Positions 25,724 through 34,125 of a stretch of DNA of 64,000 nt are shown one piece after another; the stretch's first letter is position 1; each line of letters opens with the position of its first letter. The position numbers and the translations under genes are program-made. The DNA is taken from contig JAJFIC010000052.1 of NCBI GenBank assembly GCA_021775315.1, forward strand, positions 82,416 through 146,415, read 5' to 3'. Under the pieces are notes generated by a model. That model was given only the letters and a program-made list of their open reading frames with translations. It had not been told where the DNA came from and did no database searches. Origin of the DNA: Paracoccaceae bacterium. Its GTDB lineage: Bacteria > Pseudomonadota > Alphaproteobacteria > Rhodobacterales > Rhodobacteraceae.

Positions 25724-26212
25724 TTACAGGATTTTCTGCATCAAAATAAGATCATACCATTGCCCGAACTTATAGCCAACATCGGGCAGGCGCGCGACCT
25801 CGACATAACCGACGGCTGCGTGAAAGGCGATGCCGTCCGGGTTGCGGTGGCTGACGCCCGCAATCATTGAATGAATATGACGCCGACGCGCGTGATTCTC
25901 GATCGCAACCATCAACTGTCGGCCCAGCCCTTTGCCGTGCGCTTTTGGTGGCAAAACGATGGTGTTTTCCATCGTGCGGGCATATCCGTTTGAGCCGCGA
26001 AACTGGCCATATGTGGCAAAGCCTAAGATTTCGCCGCCATCTTCGGCAACCAGAAACGGGCGATCCTGCGCGGCCTTTTCATCCAGTTCGTCAGATAGGC
26101 TTGCCCGCGTCTTTTCCACGGAATTGAAGGTCACATCCGTGTTGCGAATGATCGGGTTCCAAAATTCAAGGATAGCGGTGTAATCACAGTGTCTGACGGG
26201 TCGGATGGGCAT
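25724..26212 (-). CDS. GNAT acetyltransferase, phosphinothricin/amino-acid type
   Basis: A 162-residue acetyltransferase starting at the ATG at 26212 (MPIRPVRHCDYTAILEFWN). The acetyl-CoA loop is seen as VLPPKAHGKGLGRQLM, and SMIAGVSHRNPDGIAFHAAVGY matches the phosphinothricin / L-amino acid N-acyltransferase (MnaT/Pat) group. A longer in-frame extension to 26362 would overlap the divergent hydrolase and looks non-coding. It lies 32 bases downstream of the DjlA-like gene's start, in the same direction. Confidence 0.8.
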   Translation of the reverse strand: MPIRPVRHCDYTAILEFWNPIIRNTDVTFNSVEKTRASLSDELDEKAAQDRPFLVAEDGGEILGFATYGQFRGSNGYARTMENTIVLPPKAHGKGLGRQLMVAIENHARRRHIHSMIAGVSHRNPDGIAFHAAVGYVEVARLPDVGYKFGQWYDLILMQKIL

Positions 26213-26353
26213 GGTGCGGGCCTTGTCTGGTTTGGGCCATGGTTTCGCATGGTGCAGAAAAAGGCCAGCGTGTTTTTGCCCTGCGTCAGGTTTTCCCGGT
26301 TGATACGCGCCGCCCGACAGGACAAAGTTGCCGCGACTTGAAACGAGGATGCC

Positions 26354-27307
26354 ATGCCGCAAAACCCTTTTGACCCTTCACTTGTTGATGCTGAAACCGC
26401 GGCCTTTGTGGCCGATCTTGAGACCCGGTTGGCGGACATGCCTGCAGCACACGAAGTGCCCCCTGAAATATCGCGCAAAGCCCGCGACGAAGGCGTCGGC
26501 GCGTTTCCGTTTCATCCGGCCTTGCCTGAGGTTAAAGAAATCGACATTCCGCCAGCCCCCGGCGGGCCGGGGCGCGTTCGTATTCTGATGCCAGAAAGGC
26601 CGCCAACCGGGGTGTTTTTACACATTCACGGCGGCGGTTGGACGATCGGGCGGCCTTGGCATCAGGACCACCGGATGAAAAATCTTGTGTCGCGAACCGG
26701 CTGTGCGACGGTTTCCGTTGAGTACCGCCTTGCGCCGGAAAACCCGTGGCCCGCCTGTGTCGAGGATTGCGCGGCGGCAGCACGCTGGTTGCTGGATGTG
26801 ACCGAGGCGCGGTTTCAGACCGATAAGATCGTTATTGGCGGCGAAAGTGCCGGCGCGCATCTGGCTGTGACGACGCTGTTGGGTATGGCGGCTGAGGGTG
26901 CGCTTGATCGGTTCAGCGGGGCTTTGATGACTTACGGGGCGTATGATATGACGATGACGCCCTCGGTGGCGAATTGGGGCGCGCGCAAGTTGATCCTGTC
27001 CACACCGACGATTGAATGGTTTTCAGGAAATCTGGGCATCCCGGCTGACCAATTGAATAACCCGCTGGCCTCGCCGCTATATGGAGATCTGCGCGGTATG
27101 CCACCCGCTTTGTTCCAATGCGGCACGTATGATCCGCTGATGGATGACACTTTGTTTATGGCGGCAAGATGGGCGGCGGCAGGGTCTGAGGCTGAAACCA
27201 TCTGGTATCCCGGTGGGGTGCATGCCTTTGACTATTTCGACACCGCGCTGGCGCGCCGCGCCCATGATGACGGGATCGCGTTTTTGCAGCGGGTTTTTGC
27301 GGGTTAA
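26354..27307 (+). CDS. Alpha/beta hydrolase, HSL-type esterase
   Basis: A 317-residue carboxylesterase of the hormone-sensitive-lipase group. HIHGGGWTIG is the oxyanion-hole HGGG motif and GGESAGAHLA holds the nucleophilic serine. The downstream DPLMDD and GGVHAFDYF segments supply the Asp and His of the triad. It has no signal peptide and is likely cytoplasmic. It is divergent from the GNAT gene and convergent with the ImuA-like gene. Confidence 0.87.
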   Translation: MPQNPFDPSLVDAETAAFVADLETRLADMPAAHEVPPEISRKARDEGVGAFPFHPALPEVKEIDIPPAPGGPGRVRILMPERPPTGVFLHIHGGGWTIGRPWHQDHRMKNLVSRTGCATVSVEYRLAPENPWPACVEDCAAAARWLLDVTEARFQTDKIVIGGESAGAHLAVTTLLGMAAEGALDRFSGALMTYGAYDMTMTPSVANWGARKLILSTPTIEWFSGNLGIPADQLNNPLASPLYGDLRGMPPALFQCGTYDPLMDDTLFMAARWAAAGSEAETIWYPGGVHAFDYFDTALARRAHDDGIAFLQRVFAG

Positions 27308-27334
27308 GTCAGGCGCTCGCTTGTCGTGTTTGCC

Positions 27335-27979
27335 TCAGACAGCCATGGCGGCGATGTTCTGGTCGGGGGAATTCGGGGCATCGTTCAGAACAAATCCTTG
27401 CCTGTTGCGCATCACTTGCCAGGCTTTGGGGGGTGCCATTCGTGCGCGGCGGCGTTCCAGATGCCAACAATATTGCCCGTCCTGAAGGGTGGGCTGCATG
27501 TGCCAGCGGCTTTCGACCCCCTGCGCGCCACCTTCGGCTGGAAGTAAAAGCACCCCAAGGGGTTTTTGCTTTTTCTCCTGCGCGGCGGTCTGGGCCGCCA
27601 GATGCAGGCGCCGCACAGAGGTCAGGCTAGGTGCTGCGGGCAATTCGCACAGCACCAGCGGCACGCAACCGGAACGCAGGACCTCTTCCATCGACCAAAG
27701 CAGGTCTTCGGGGCGGTTTGGCGTCACAAAGGTGACGCGGCCGGGATCTATAAGATCGGCCAGCCCCTCGCCGTGCAGCCGGTCCTGTTGCCATGCCGGG
27801 CTGATCCAGAATACCGGGCCGTCCGCATTGGGCATCATGCGGGCCAGAATTTGGGCCAGCGTGCGCCGCGACGGGCCGCAAAATTCATGGATACGTGCCG
27901 GTGCCAGTGTCAGGTTCGCCAAAAAGGGCAGGCCTGGGTCTGTGCGATGTGGGCGACGGGTCAGCAAGGGTTGTGTCAT
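27335..27979 (-). CDS. ImuA-like protein, orphan
   Basis: A 214-residue protein resembling ImuA, the RecA/SulA-like accessory factor of the imuA-imuB-dnaE2 mutagenesis cassette. Matching features are IHEFCGPSRRTLAQILAR near the start, GPVFWISPAW in place of a Walker region, and LLWSMEEVLRSG with SVRRLHLAAQ further on. No imuB or dnaE2 is adjacent: the neighbours are an esterase and an exported DsrE-like protein. A near-consensus alphaproteobacterial SOS box lies 17-31 bases upstream, which supports damage control. ImuA assignment is by motif only. Confidence 0.6.
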   Translation of the reverse strand: MTQPLLTRRPHRTDPGLPFLANLTLAPARIHEFCGPSRRTLAQILARMMPNADGPVFWISPAWQQDRLHGEGLADLIDPGRVTFVTPNRPEDLLWSMEEVLRSGCVPLVLCELPAAPSLTSVRRLHLAAQTAAQEKKQKPLGVLLLPAEGGAQGVESRWHMQPTLQDGQYCWHLERRRARMAPPKAWQVMRNRQGFVLNDAPNSPDQNIAAMAV

Positions 27980-27995
27980 AAAGACAGTCTAGAAC

Positions 27996-28010
27996 GTTCA
28001 CTGTTTGTCC
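27996..28010 (-). promoter_or_regulatory. Near-consensus SOS (LexA) box upstream of the ImuA-like gene
   Basis: GTTC (27996-27999), seven bases, GTCC (28007-28010); on the gene's strand GGAC-N7-GAAC. The alphaproteobacterial LexA box is the direct repeat GTTC-N7-GTTC, so there is one mismatch. The position, just upstream of the ATG at 27979, suits a repressor site. Confidence 0.5.
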
Positions 28011-28138
28011 TCAAGTCGAAATAACGGAAACCTTTCAGATAACGCTGGGTTGAACGTAAGAAGGTTGAATGCACGCATAATAAAATGCATAAATCTGAAT
28101 ACTTGCATCCAACAAAAACCATAAAACGGGGAAGAAAA

Positions 28139-28585
28139 ATGAAAAGAATTCTAGCAATATTGGCCGCGACTCTGACCACCTTGCTGCTGGTCGGACAGAT
28201 CGCCCATGCCGAAGGCAAGACACATTATATCGCCTTCCACGTGGATCAGGCAGACCCGAAAGTGCAGAATATGGCACTGAACAACGCGGTCAACGTCACC
28301 AAATACTACGAATCCCAAGGTGACAAAGTCGTCATTGAAATGGTCGCCTATGGCCCCGGTCTGACGATGTATCTTAAAGGCAAAAGCACCGTCTCTGACC
28401 GGATTTCGGTGATGTCGCTTGAAATGGAAAACCTGAGCTTTTCGGCCTGCGGCAACACCCATCGCAAGATGAGCAAGAAGGCCGGCAAAGAACTGGCCCT
28501 GCTGGACGAGGCAACAATGGTGACCTCGGGCGTTGTGCGTCTGGTTGATTTGCAGGAACAGGGCTACGCCTATGTGCGCCCCTGA
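28139..28585 (+). CDS. Exported DsrE-family protein
   Basis: A 148-residue protein starting at the ATG at 28139, which has GGGGAAG upstream; the in-frame ATG at 28085 lacks one. The signal peptide is MKRILAILAATLTTLLLVGQIAHAEG. The mature part (YIAFHVDQADPKVQNMALNNAVNV...KVVIEMVAYGPGL) is the DsrE/DsrF fold, with a single conserved cysteine in FSACGNTHRKM. Cytoplasmic relatives pass sulfur in oxidation pathways; the role of exported forms is not known. A GC-rich hairpin follows. Confidence 0.75.
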   Translation: MKRILAILAATLTTLLLVGQIAHAEGKTHYIAFHVDQADPKVQNMALNNAVNVTKYYESQGDKVVIEMVAYGPGLTMYLKGKSTVSDRISVMSLEMENLSFSACGNTHRKMSKKAGKELALLDEATMVTSGVVRLVDLQEQGYAYVRP

Positions 28586-28610
28586 TTGCGCAAAACTGAT
28601 CTGACAAAAC

Positions 28611-28641
28611 CCCACCCCCTTGCGCTTGGCCGGGGGGTGGG
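28611..28641 (+). terminator. Stem-loop after the DsrE-like gene
   Basis: Arms CCCACCCCC (28611-28619) and GGGGGTGGG (28633-28641) are perfectly complementary over 9 bases with a 13-base loop. There is no T run, so it may act as an mRNA 3' stabiliser or a Rho-assisted stop. Confidence 0.5.
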
Positions 28642-28677
28642 TACAGATGGCCGTTCCACAAATGAACAGGATCCATC

Positions 28678-29721
28678 ATGCGAAAAAACCCCCTTGGACG
28701 TACCGGATTAGAGGTCAGCGAATTGTGCCTTGGTTCAATGACTTGGGGCACGCAAACCTCGGCGAATGACGCCTTTCGCCAGATCGACACAGCCTTGGAA
28801 TACGGCGTCAACATCATCGACACCGCCGAAATGTACCCAACCAACCCGCTTTTGAAAAAGACCCAAGGCGATACCGAACGGATCATCGGTCAATGGGTGG
28901 CGAAAAGCGGGCGGCGCGATCAGGTGTTGTTGGCAACCAAAGCATCAGGGGCCGGGCATCAGAATGTGCGCGACGGCGCGCCGATTTCCAGCAAGACGAT
29001 CAGGATGGCGGTTGATAGTTCGCTAAAAAGTCTGCGCACCGACTACATTGATCTTTATCAACTGCATTGGCCCAATCGTGGCTCGTATATGTTTCGTCAG
29101 AACTGGACGTTTGACGCAACCGGGCAGGACAAAGCCGAGGTTATTGATCATATGGGCGATGTGCTTCAAGCCGTTCAGGCATTGGTTGATGCTGGAAAAA
29201 TTCGCCATTTCGGCCTGTCCAACGAAAGTGCATGGGGCACCGCGCAATGGCTGCGAATATCCGAAGATCAGGGATTGCCGCGGGTGGTGTCAATCCAGAA
29301 CGAATATTCGTTGCTGTGCCGATTGTTCGATCTTGATCTGGCGGAACTGGCCCATAATGAAAACGTTGGCCTGCTGGCCTTTTCGCCTGTCGCAACGGGT
29401 TTGCTAAGCGGGAAATATGCGCCCGACACCGTGCCGGAAGGGTCGCGCCGTAGCTTTTCCGATGATCTTGGCGGGCGGATAACACCCCATGTCTGGCCTG
29501 CGGTTGATGGCTATCTTGCAGTTGCACGCAAGCACGGGCTGCATCCGGTTCAAATGGCGCTGGCATGGTGTTCAACCCGGCCCTTCATGGCCTCGGCAAT
29601 CTTCGGGGCAACCACGCAGCCCCAATTGGAAACTGCATTGCAAGCGGTGGAATTGCGCCTGTCAGATGAGGTTCTGGCCGATATTCAACAGGTTTACCGG
29701 ACCTATCCGATGCCGATTTAA
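28678..29721 (+). CDS. Aldo/keto reductase, Tas-like
   Basis: A 347-residue NAD(P)H-dependent oxidoreductase of the aldo/keto reductase family. The N-terminus LGRTGLEVSELCLGSMTWG, catalytic DTAEMYP tyrosine and the LYQLHWPNRGSYMF segment are those of the Tas/YghZ group. The C-terminal GATTQPQLETAL is the coenzyme-phosphate loop. It has a normal length. Substrate not predictable. It converges on the CdhR-like gene. Confidence 0.88.
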   Translation: MRKNPLGRTGLEVSELCLGSMTWGTQTSANDAFRQIDTALEYGVNIIDTAEMYPTNPLLKKTQGDTERIIGQWVAKSGRRDQVLLATKASGAGHQNVRDGAPISSKTIRMAVDSSLKSLRTDYIDLYQLHWPNRGSYMFRQNWTFDATGQDKAEVIDHMGDVLQAVQALVDAGKIRHFGLSNESAWGTAQWLRISEDQGLPRVVSIQNEYSLLCRLFDLDLAELAHNENVGLLAFSPVATGLLSGKYAPDTVPEGSRRSFSDDLGGRITPHVWPAVDGYLAVARKHGLHPVQMALAWCSTRPFMASAIFGATTQPQLETALQAVELRLSDEVLADIQQVYRTYPMPI

Positions 29722-29753
29722 GGGCGAAGACCCGAGGCGCAAACCAAACGGAA

Positions 29754-30734
29754 TTAGCGGCGATGCAATGCCCGCAGGTCCCGCACGGACATGCCAAAAT
29801 CCCGCTTAAAGGCGCGGGCAAACACGGCTTGCGAGGTAAAGCCAGTGCGCAATGCGATCACCTGTACCGCCGACGCTGTGTCCAATGCCAATCGCCGTGC
29901 CTCTTGCAAGCGCAAGCTTAAGAAAAACGCGCCGGGCGACTGGCCGATCTGCTTTTGAAACAGCATTTCCAGTCCGCGCGTCGATAAACCAACCATCTTG
30001 GCGATTTTGGCTGACGGTGGCGGGTCCTCTAGTGCCGCGCCCATGATTTCGATGGCCCTTGCGACTTTGGGCGCGGTGCGTTGCAGGCGTGCGGTTGATA
30101 CAGGTGCTTGCGGGGCTGATGGCGTCTGCACGGTTTCATAGATAAACGCGCTTGCCACGGCCTCGGCCAGTCGTGCGCCGTGACGGCTGCGGATGAGGTG
30201 CAGCATCATGTCAATCGCCGGTGATGCGCCGCCTGTGGTGAAATATTTCCCCGATATCGTAAACCGATCGCGCACGACGTTGATGCGCGGGAACACATCA
30301 GCGAATTCCTCTAGGTCTTCCCAATGGGTGGTTGCGGTCTGATTGTCCAATAGGCCGCTGCGCGCCAATATCCAGCCACCACCATCAACACCACCAATGG
30401 CGCGCATTCTGGGGGCGACATCGCGCAAACGGCGGATCAGCGACGGGGTCGCAAGCTCGGTCAGGTTAAACCCTGCAACGACGATCAGGGCGTCAAAATC
30501 CGGGCGGCTGTCCAGCCGGGTGGTCGTTATATCAATTCCTGATGTGAGGGTGATTTCGCCCCCATCAGGCGAGGTCAGATGCCAGGAAAAAACCGCCTTG
30601 CCCGCCCGGCGATTGGCCGCCCGCAAGGGATCGACACAGGCCGCCAACGACAGCATATTGCTGTCAGGCAGAATCAATATGCCGATGGCCAGCGGGGCAG
30701 GGTCCCGCACAAATATATTTTCTTCGGGTTTCAT
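29754..30734 (-). CDS. cdhR: GlxA-family regulator, probable carnitine regulator CdhR
   Basis: A 326-residue regulator: an N-terminal DJ-1/PfpI-like amidase domain (IGILILPDSNMLSLAACVDPLRAANRR) and a C-terminal AraC-type double helix-turn-helix (MVGLSTRGLEMLFQKQIG...TGFTSQAVFARAFKRDFG). I start at the ATG at 30734 rather than the open frame to 30806, which overlaps the divergent promoter. GlxA-type proteins control glycine betaine and carnitine use; this one is divergent from carnitine genes, so CdhR is the best guess. Confidence 0.8.
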   Translation of the reverse strand: MKPEENIFVRDPAPLAIGILILPDSNMLSLAACVDPLRAANRRAGKAVFSWHLTSPDGGEITLTSGIDITTTRLDSRPDFDALIVVAGFNLTELATPSLIRRLRDVAPRMRAIGGVDGGGWILARSGLLDNQTATTHWEDLEEFADVFPRINVVRDRFTISGKYFTTGGASPAIDMMLHLIRSRHGARLAEAVASAFIYETVQTPSAPQAPVSTARLQRTAPKVARAIEIMGAALEDPPPSAKIAKMVGLSTRGLEMLFQKQIGQSPGAFFLSLRLQEARRLALDTASAVQVIALRTGFTSQAVFARAFKRDFGMSVRDLRALHRR

Positions 30735-30823
30735 CAAGTATTGTTCGTAATGTGCAAAGTGACAAGTCGCAACCCGCGCCATGCTATTTAACAGCGACTC
30801 GCCCAATAATCGGAGACATCACA

Positions 30824-31735
30824 ATGCCCTTGGAAATGAACCGCGAAGTTTTCATCACCTGTGCTGTCACAGGGTCTGGCGGAACTCAAGACCGCAGCCC
30901 GAATGTGCCACGCAGCCCAAAAGAAATCGCCGACAGCGCAATCGCAGCCGCCAAGGCTGGCGCCGCAGTCGTGCATTGCCATGTGCGCGACCCTGAAACC
31001 GGCGTTCCATCCCGGCGGCTGGATTATTACCGCGAAGTGACAGACCGCATTCGCGACGCTGAAACCGATGTGGTTCTGAACCTAACCGCAGGCATGGGCG
31101 GCGACATTATTTTCAACGGCGGTGAAAACCCTTTGCCGTTGTCACAAAACGGCACTGACATGGTCGGCCCGTCCGAGCGGGTTGAACATGTGCGCCAATG
31201 CATGCCGGAAATCTGCACACTTGATTGCGGCACGATGAATTTCGCCGAAGCTGATTACGTGATGACCAACACGCCCGGCATGTTGACCGCCATGGGCACA
31301 ATGATGACCGAAATGGGTGTCATGCCCGAGATTGAGGCTTTTGACACCGGCCATCTTTGGTACGCCAAAGAGTTGGTAAAACAAGGCGCGCTGAAAGGCC
31401 CCGCACTTGTCCAGCTGTGCATGGGGGTGCCGTGGGGCGCGCCGGATGACCTGAATACCTTTATGGCGATGGTGAATAACGTGCCGGATGACTGGACGTT
31501 TTCGGCCTTTGGGCTGGGTCGCAATCAGATGCCTTATGTGGCAGCCTCGGTTCTGGCAGGCGGAAATGTGCGCGTCGGGCTTGAAGATAACCTGATGCTC
31601 GAAAAGGGTGTGTTTGCACGCAATGACCAATTGGTTGAACGCGCTGTGACCATCGTTGAAAATCTGGGCGCGCGGGTGATTGGCCCGGACGAAGTGCGTG
31701 CAAAACTCAGCCTGACCAAACGCGCGCCGGTTTGA
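30824..31735 (+). CDS. BKACE-family beta-keto acid cleavage enzyme (dehydrocarnitine)
   Basis: A 303-residue DUF849/BKACE enzyme. These zinc enzymes condense a beta-keto acid with acetyl-CoA, giving acetoacetate and a new CoA ester. The family pattern is visible in FITCAVTGSGG, VVHCHVRDPETG (His-x-His zinc ligands) and LNLTAGMGG. Placed before carnitine dehydrogenase, it should turn 3-dehydrocarnitine into betainyl-CoA plus acetoacetate, the role of CdhC in Pseudomonas. The ATG at 30824 follows CGGAGACATC. Confidence 0.85.
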   Translation: MPLEMNREVFITCAVTGSGGTQDRSPNVPRSPKEIADSAIAAAKAGAAVVHCHVRDPETGVPSRRLDYYREVTDRIRDAETDVVLNLTAGMGGDIIFNGGENPLPLSQNGTDMVGPSERVEHVRQCMPEICTLDCGTMNFAEADYVMTNTPGMLTAMGTMMTEMGVMPEIEAFDTGHLWYAKELVKQGALKGPALVQLCMGVPWGAPDDLNTFMAMVNNVPDDWTFSAFGLGRNQMPYVAASVLAGGNVRVGLEDNLMLEKGVFARNDQLVERAVTIVENLGARVIGPDEVRAKLSLTKRAPV

Positions 31736-31742
31736 AAATAGT

Positions 31743-31763
31743 GGGCCGGTGAAATGCCGGCCC
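31743..31763 (+). terminator. Intercistronic hairpin between BKACE and carnitine dehydrogenase
   Basis: GGGCCGG and CCGGCCC pair perfectly around a 7-base loop and are followed by TCTTT. It lies between codirectional genes, so partial termination or message processing is more likely than a full stop. Confidence 0.5.
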
Positions 31764-31803
31764 TCTTTCCCCCGGGCGCAATACTGAACCAAGGATGAAT
31801 GGA

Positions 31804-33258
31804 ATGACCAAACAAGCAGCGATTGTTGGCGGTGGTGTAATCGGTGGCGGCTGGGCTGCGCGGTTTCTGCTGAACGGATGGGACGTGAAAATCTCAGACC
31901 CCGATCCGCAAGCCGAGCGTAAGATCGCCGCTGTGTTGGACAATGCTCGCCGTTCGTTGCCCGGCCTGTCCGATGTGGCCCTGCCAAACGAAGGCCAACT
32001 GACGTTCTGTACCTCAATCGGTGAGGCCGCCAAGGGCGCCAGTTTGATCGTTGAGGCTGTGCCAGAGAGGTTGGACATCAAACACGCGGTCTACGCCGAG
32101 ATTGAGGCCGTGAACACCAGCGGCATCATCGCCTCGTCAACGTCCGGTATCATGCCGACCGATTTGCAGGCCAAGCTTGACCACCCCGGTCGCCTGATTG
32201 TGGCGCATCCGTTCAACCCGGTCTATTTGCTGCCATTGGTTGAACTGGTCGGCGGCAAACAGACCGACGCCAAACATATCGAATGGGCCAAACAGACCTA
32301 CGCCGAACTTGGCATGCACCCTTTGCATTGCCGGGTCGAGATCGAGGGTTTCCTGTCGGATCGCCTGCAAGAAGCCCTGTGGCGCGAAGCCCTGTGGCTG
32401 CTGAAGGACGAGGTTGCCACTGCCGAAGAACTGGATGCCGCGATTGCCTTTGGCCCCGGATTGCGCTGGGCGCAGATGGGCACGATGCAGACCTTTCATC
32501 TTGCCGGTGGCGAAGGTGGCATGCGCGCCATGCTGGCGATGTTCGGGCCGTGCCTGAAATGGCCATGGACCAAGCTGATGGATGTGCCCGAATTGACGGA
32601 TGACTTTGTCGAAATGGTGGGCGAGCAATGTGACGTGCAATCGGGGGATCTAAAACCGCGTGATCTGGAAATCGTGCGTGATAACAATCTGGTGGCCATG
32701 ATGCGCGCGCTCAAGGCGCAAGGCTGGGGCGCGGGCAAGGTGTTGTCAGCCCATGATCAGCGGTTGCAGCCAGACGCCGCCAAGATCGACTATGCGCAAC
32801 CCGTGCGCACGCTTGATCGCGTCGTGCCCGTGGATTGGACCGACTATAACGGCCACATGAACGAGGCGCGCTATCTTGAGGCTTTCAGCAAAGCCACAGA
32901 CCGTTTCATGGAACTGATGGGCTGTGATCAGGATTACATCGCCAGCGGTGGCAGCTATTTCACCGCCGAAACCCATATCCGCCATTTGGACGAGGTTAAC
33001 GCAGGCGCGCATATTCATATCGAAACCCTGTGCCTGTCCGGGGCTGGCAAGAAAATGCATGTTTTCAACAGCCTTTATCACAGCGACGGGCGATTGCTGG
33101 CCACCGGCGAACAGATGCTGATCCATGTCAGTCTGGAAACCCGCCGCGCCTCTGCGCCGTCACCGGAAATCGCCGCGCGATTGGCCAAGGTTGAAATGCA
33201 TCACGCCAAGCTGCCTCGCCCCGATGGGATCGGGCGCGGTATCGGTCAGGGGAAATAA
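31804..33258 (+). CDS. lcdH: Carnitine 3-dehydrogenase fused to a hot-dog thioesterase
   Basis: A protein of about 484 residues with two enzymes. Residues 1-310 form a 3-hydroxyacyl-CoA dehydrogenase-type L-carnitine dehydrogenase (IVGGGVIGGGWAARF, then VAHPFNPVYLLPLVELVGG), producing 3-dehydrocarnitine. Residues about 335-470 form a hot-dog thioesterase (DWTDYNGHMNEARY), expected to hydrolyse betainyl-CoA to glycine betaine. In Pseudomonas these are separate proteins, CdhA and CdhB; the fusion is known in alphaproteobacteria. The ATG at 31804 has AAGGA upstream; an ATG at 31795 is the alternative. Confidence 0.9.
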   Translation: MTKQAAIVGGGVIGGGWAARFLLNGWDVKISDPDPQAERKIAAVLDNARRSLPGLSDVALPNEGQLTFCTSIGEAAKGASLIVEAVPERLDIKHAVYAEIEAVNTSGIIASSTSGIMPTDLQAKLDHPGRLIVAHPFNPVYLLPLVELVGGKQTDAKHIEWAKQTYAELGMHPLHCRVEIEGFLSDRLQEALWREALWLLKDEVATAEELDAAIAFGPGLRWAQMGTMQTFHLAGGEGGMRAMLAMFGPCLKWPWTKLMDVPELTDDFVEMVGEQCDVQSGDLKPRDLEIVRDNNLVAMMRALKAQGWGAGKVLSAHDQRLQPDAAKIDYAQPVRTLDRVVPVDWTDYNGHMNEARYLEAFSKATDRFMELMGCDQDYIASGGSYFTAETHIRHLDEVNAGAHIHIETLCLSGAGKKMHVFNSLYHSDGRLLATGEQMLIHVSLETRRASAPSPEIAARLAKVEMHHAKLPRPDGIGRGIGQGK

Positions 33259-33260
33259 CC

Positions 33261-34019
33261 GTGCAGCGGGTATTGGTCACAGCGGGCGCATCCGGTATCG
33301 GGCGGGCAATGGCAGAAGGGTTTGCAGCCAAGGGCGCGCGTGTTTGGGTCGCTGATATGGACCCGGCCGCACTGGCCGGTATTCCCGATGATTGGCATGG
33401 CTCAAAGGTTGATGTGACCGACGAGGCCGCAGTTGCCGACCTGTTTGCCGAGATCGCCCAAGAATGGGGTGGGCTTGACGCCCTTTGCGCCAATGCCGGA
33501 ATCGCAGGACCAACTGCGCTGATCGAAGACATCGCGCTTGATGATTGGCGCACCTGCGTTTCGGTCAATCTGGAAGGGGCGTTCTTAGCAGCCAAATACG
33601 CCGCCCCGATGATGAAGGCGCAAAAATCCGGTGTGATTTTGCTAACGTCATCAACTGCTGGATTGTACGGCTATCCGGCGCGCGCGCCTTATGCGGCGGC
33701 GAAATGGGCCATCATTGGTCTGGGCAAAACGCTGGCGATGGAACTCGGCTCGTTTGGCGTCCGCGCCAACGTCATTTGCCCCGGCTCGGTCGAAGGTCCG
33801 CGCATGGAAGGTGTGCTGGAACGCGAAGCCATCGCCAAGGGCATGACCCGCGATCAGGTCTATGATGGCTATGCTTCGGGAACCTCAATGGGAAAGTTTG
33901 TTGAAGCCAGAGACATTGCCGACATGGCGGTTTTTCTGGCATCACCAGCAGCGCGGCTTGTGTCGGGCCAAGTGATTTCAGTAGACGGCCACACCGTCAA
34001 TCCGGATCCGAAAGTATGA
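33261..34019 (+). CDS. SDR-family oxidoreductase
   Basis: A 252-residue short-chain dehydrogenase starting with GTG at 33261, two bases after the carnitine dehydrogenase. TAGASGIGRAMAEGF is the nucleotide-binding motif, CANAGIAG the structural NAG, and YPARAPYAAAKWA the catalytic YxxxK, with the serine in LTSSTAG. Its place as last gene of the carnitine operon suggests a linked step, perhaps on a carnitine-related alcohol, but substrate cannot be read. A palindromic repeat begins directly after the stop. Confidence 0.85.
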   Translation: MQRVLVTAGASGIGRAMAEGFAAKGARVWVADMDPAALAGIPDDWHGSKVDVTDEAAVADLFAEIAQEWGGLDALCANAGIAGPTALIEDIALDDWRTCVSVNLEGAFLAAKYAAPMMKAQKSGVILLTSSTAGLYGYPARAPYAAAKWAIIGLGKTLAMELGSFGVRANVICPGSVEGPRMEGVLEREAIAKGMTRDQVYDGYASGTSMGKFVEARDIADMAVFLASPAARLVSGQVISVDGHTVNPDPKV

Positions 34020-34020
34020 T

Positions 34021-34125
34021 TAAAGCGCAATCCGAAAAGTGGGAACTGGTTTTCGGGACGAATTGCGCGCCGAAACAAGCGGGTAGAGCCGCGCAATTGA
34101 TTCAATATAAGTGGACGCGGCTCTA
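34021..34125. repeat. Palindromic intergenic repeat, copy 1
   Basis: A 105-base element filling the gap between the convergent SDR and XRE genes. Left part: GCGCAATCCGAAAA (34025-34038) pairs with TTTTCGG...AATTGCGC to form a hairpin of about 45 bases. Right part: TAGAGCCGCG (34084-34093) and CGCGGCTCTA (34116-34125) are perfect 10-base inverted arms. The right arm supplies the TAG stop of the XRE gene. A second copy lies at 37879-37982; the first 45 bases of the two differ at only three positions. Probably a bidirectional terminator spread as a mobile short repeat. Confidence 0.8.

Noticed and set aside
26213..26362. N-terminal extension of the GNAT protein
   Set aside because: The extra 50 residues have no GNAT features and would overlap the divergent esterase; the ATG at 26212 gives the normal family start.
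31142..32017. A 291-codon open frame on the minus strand
   Set aside because: Overlaps BKACE and carnitine dehydrogenase on the other strand; no motif.
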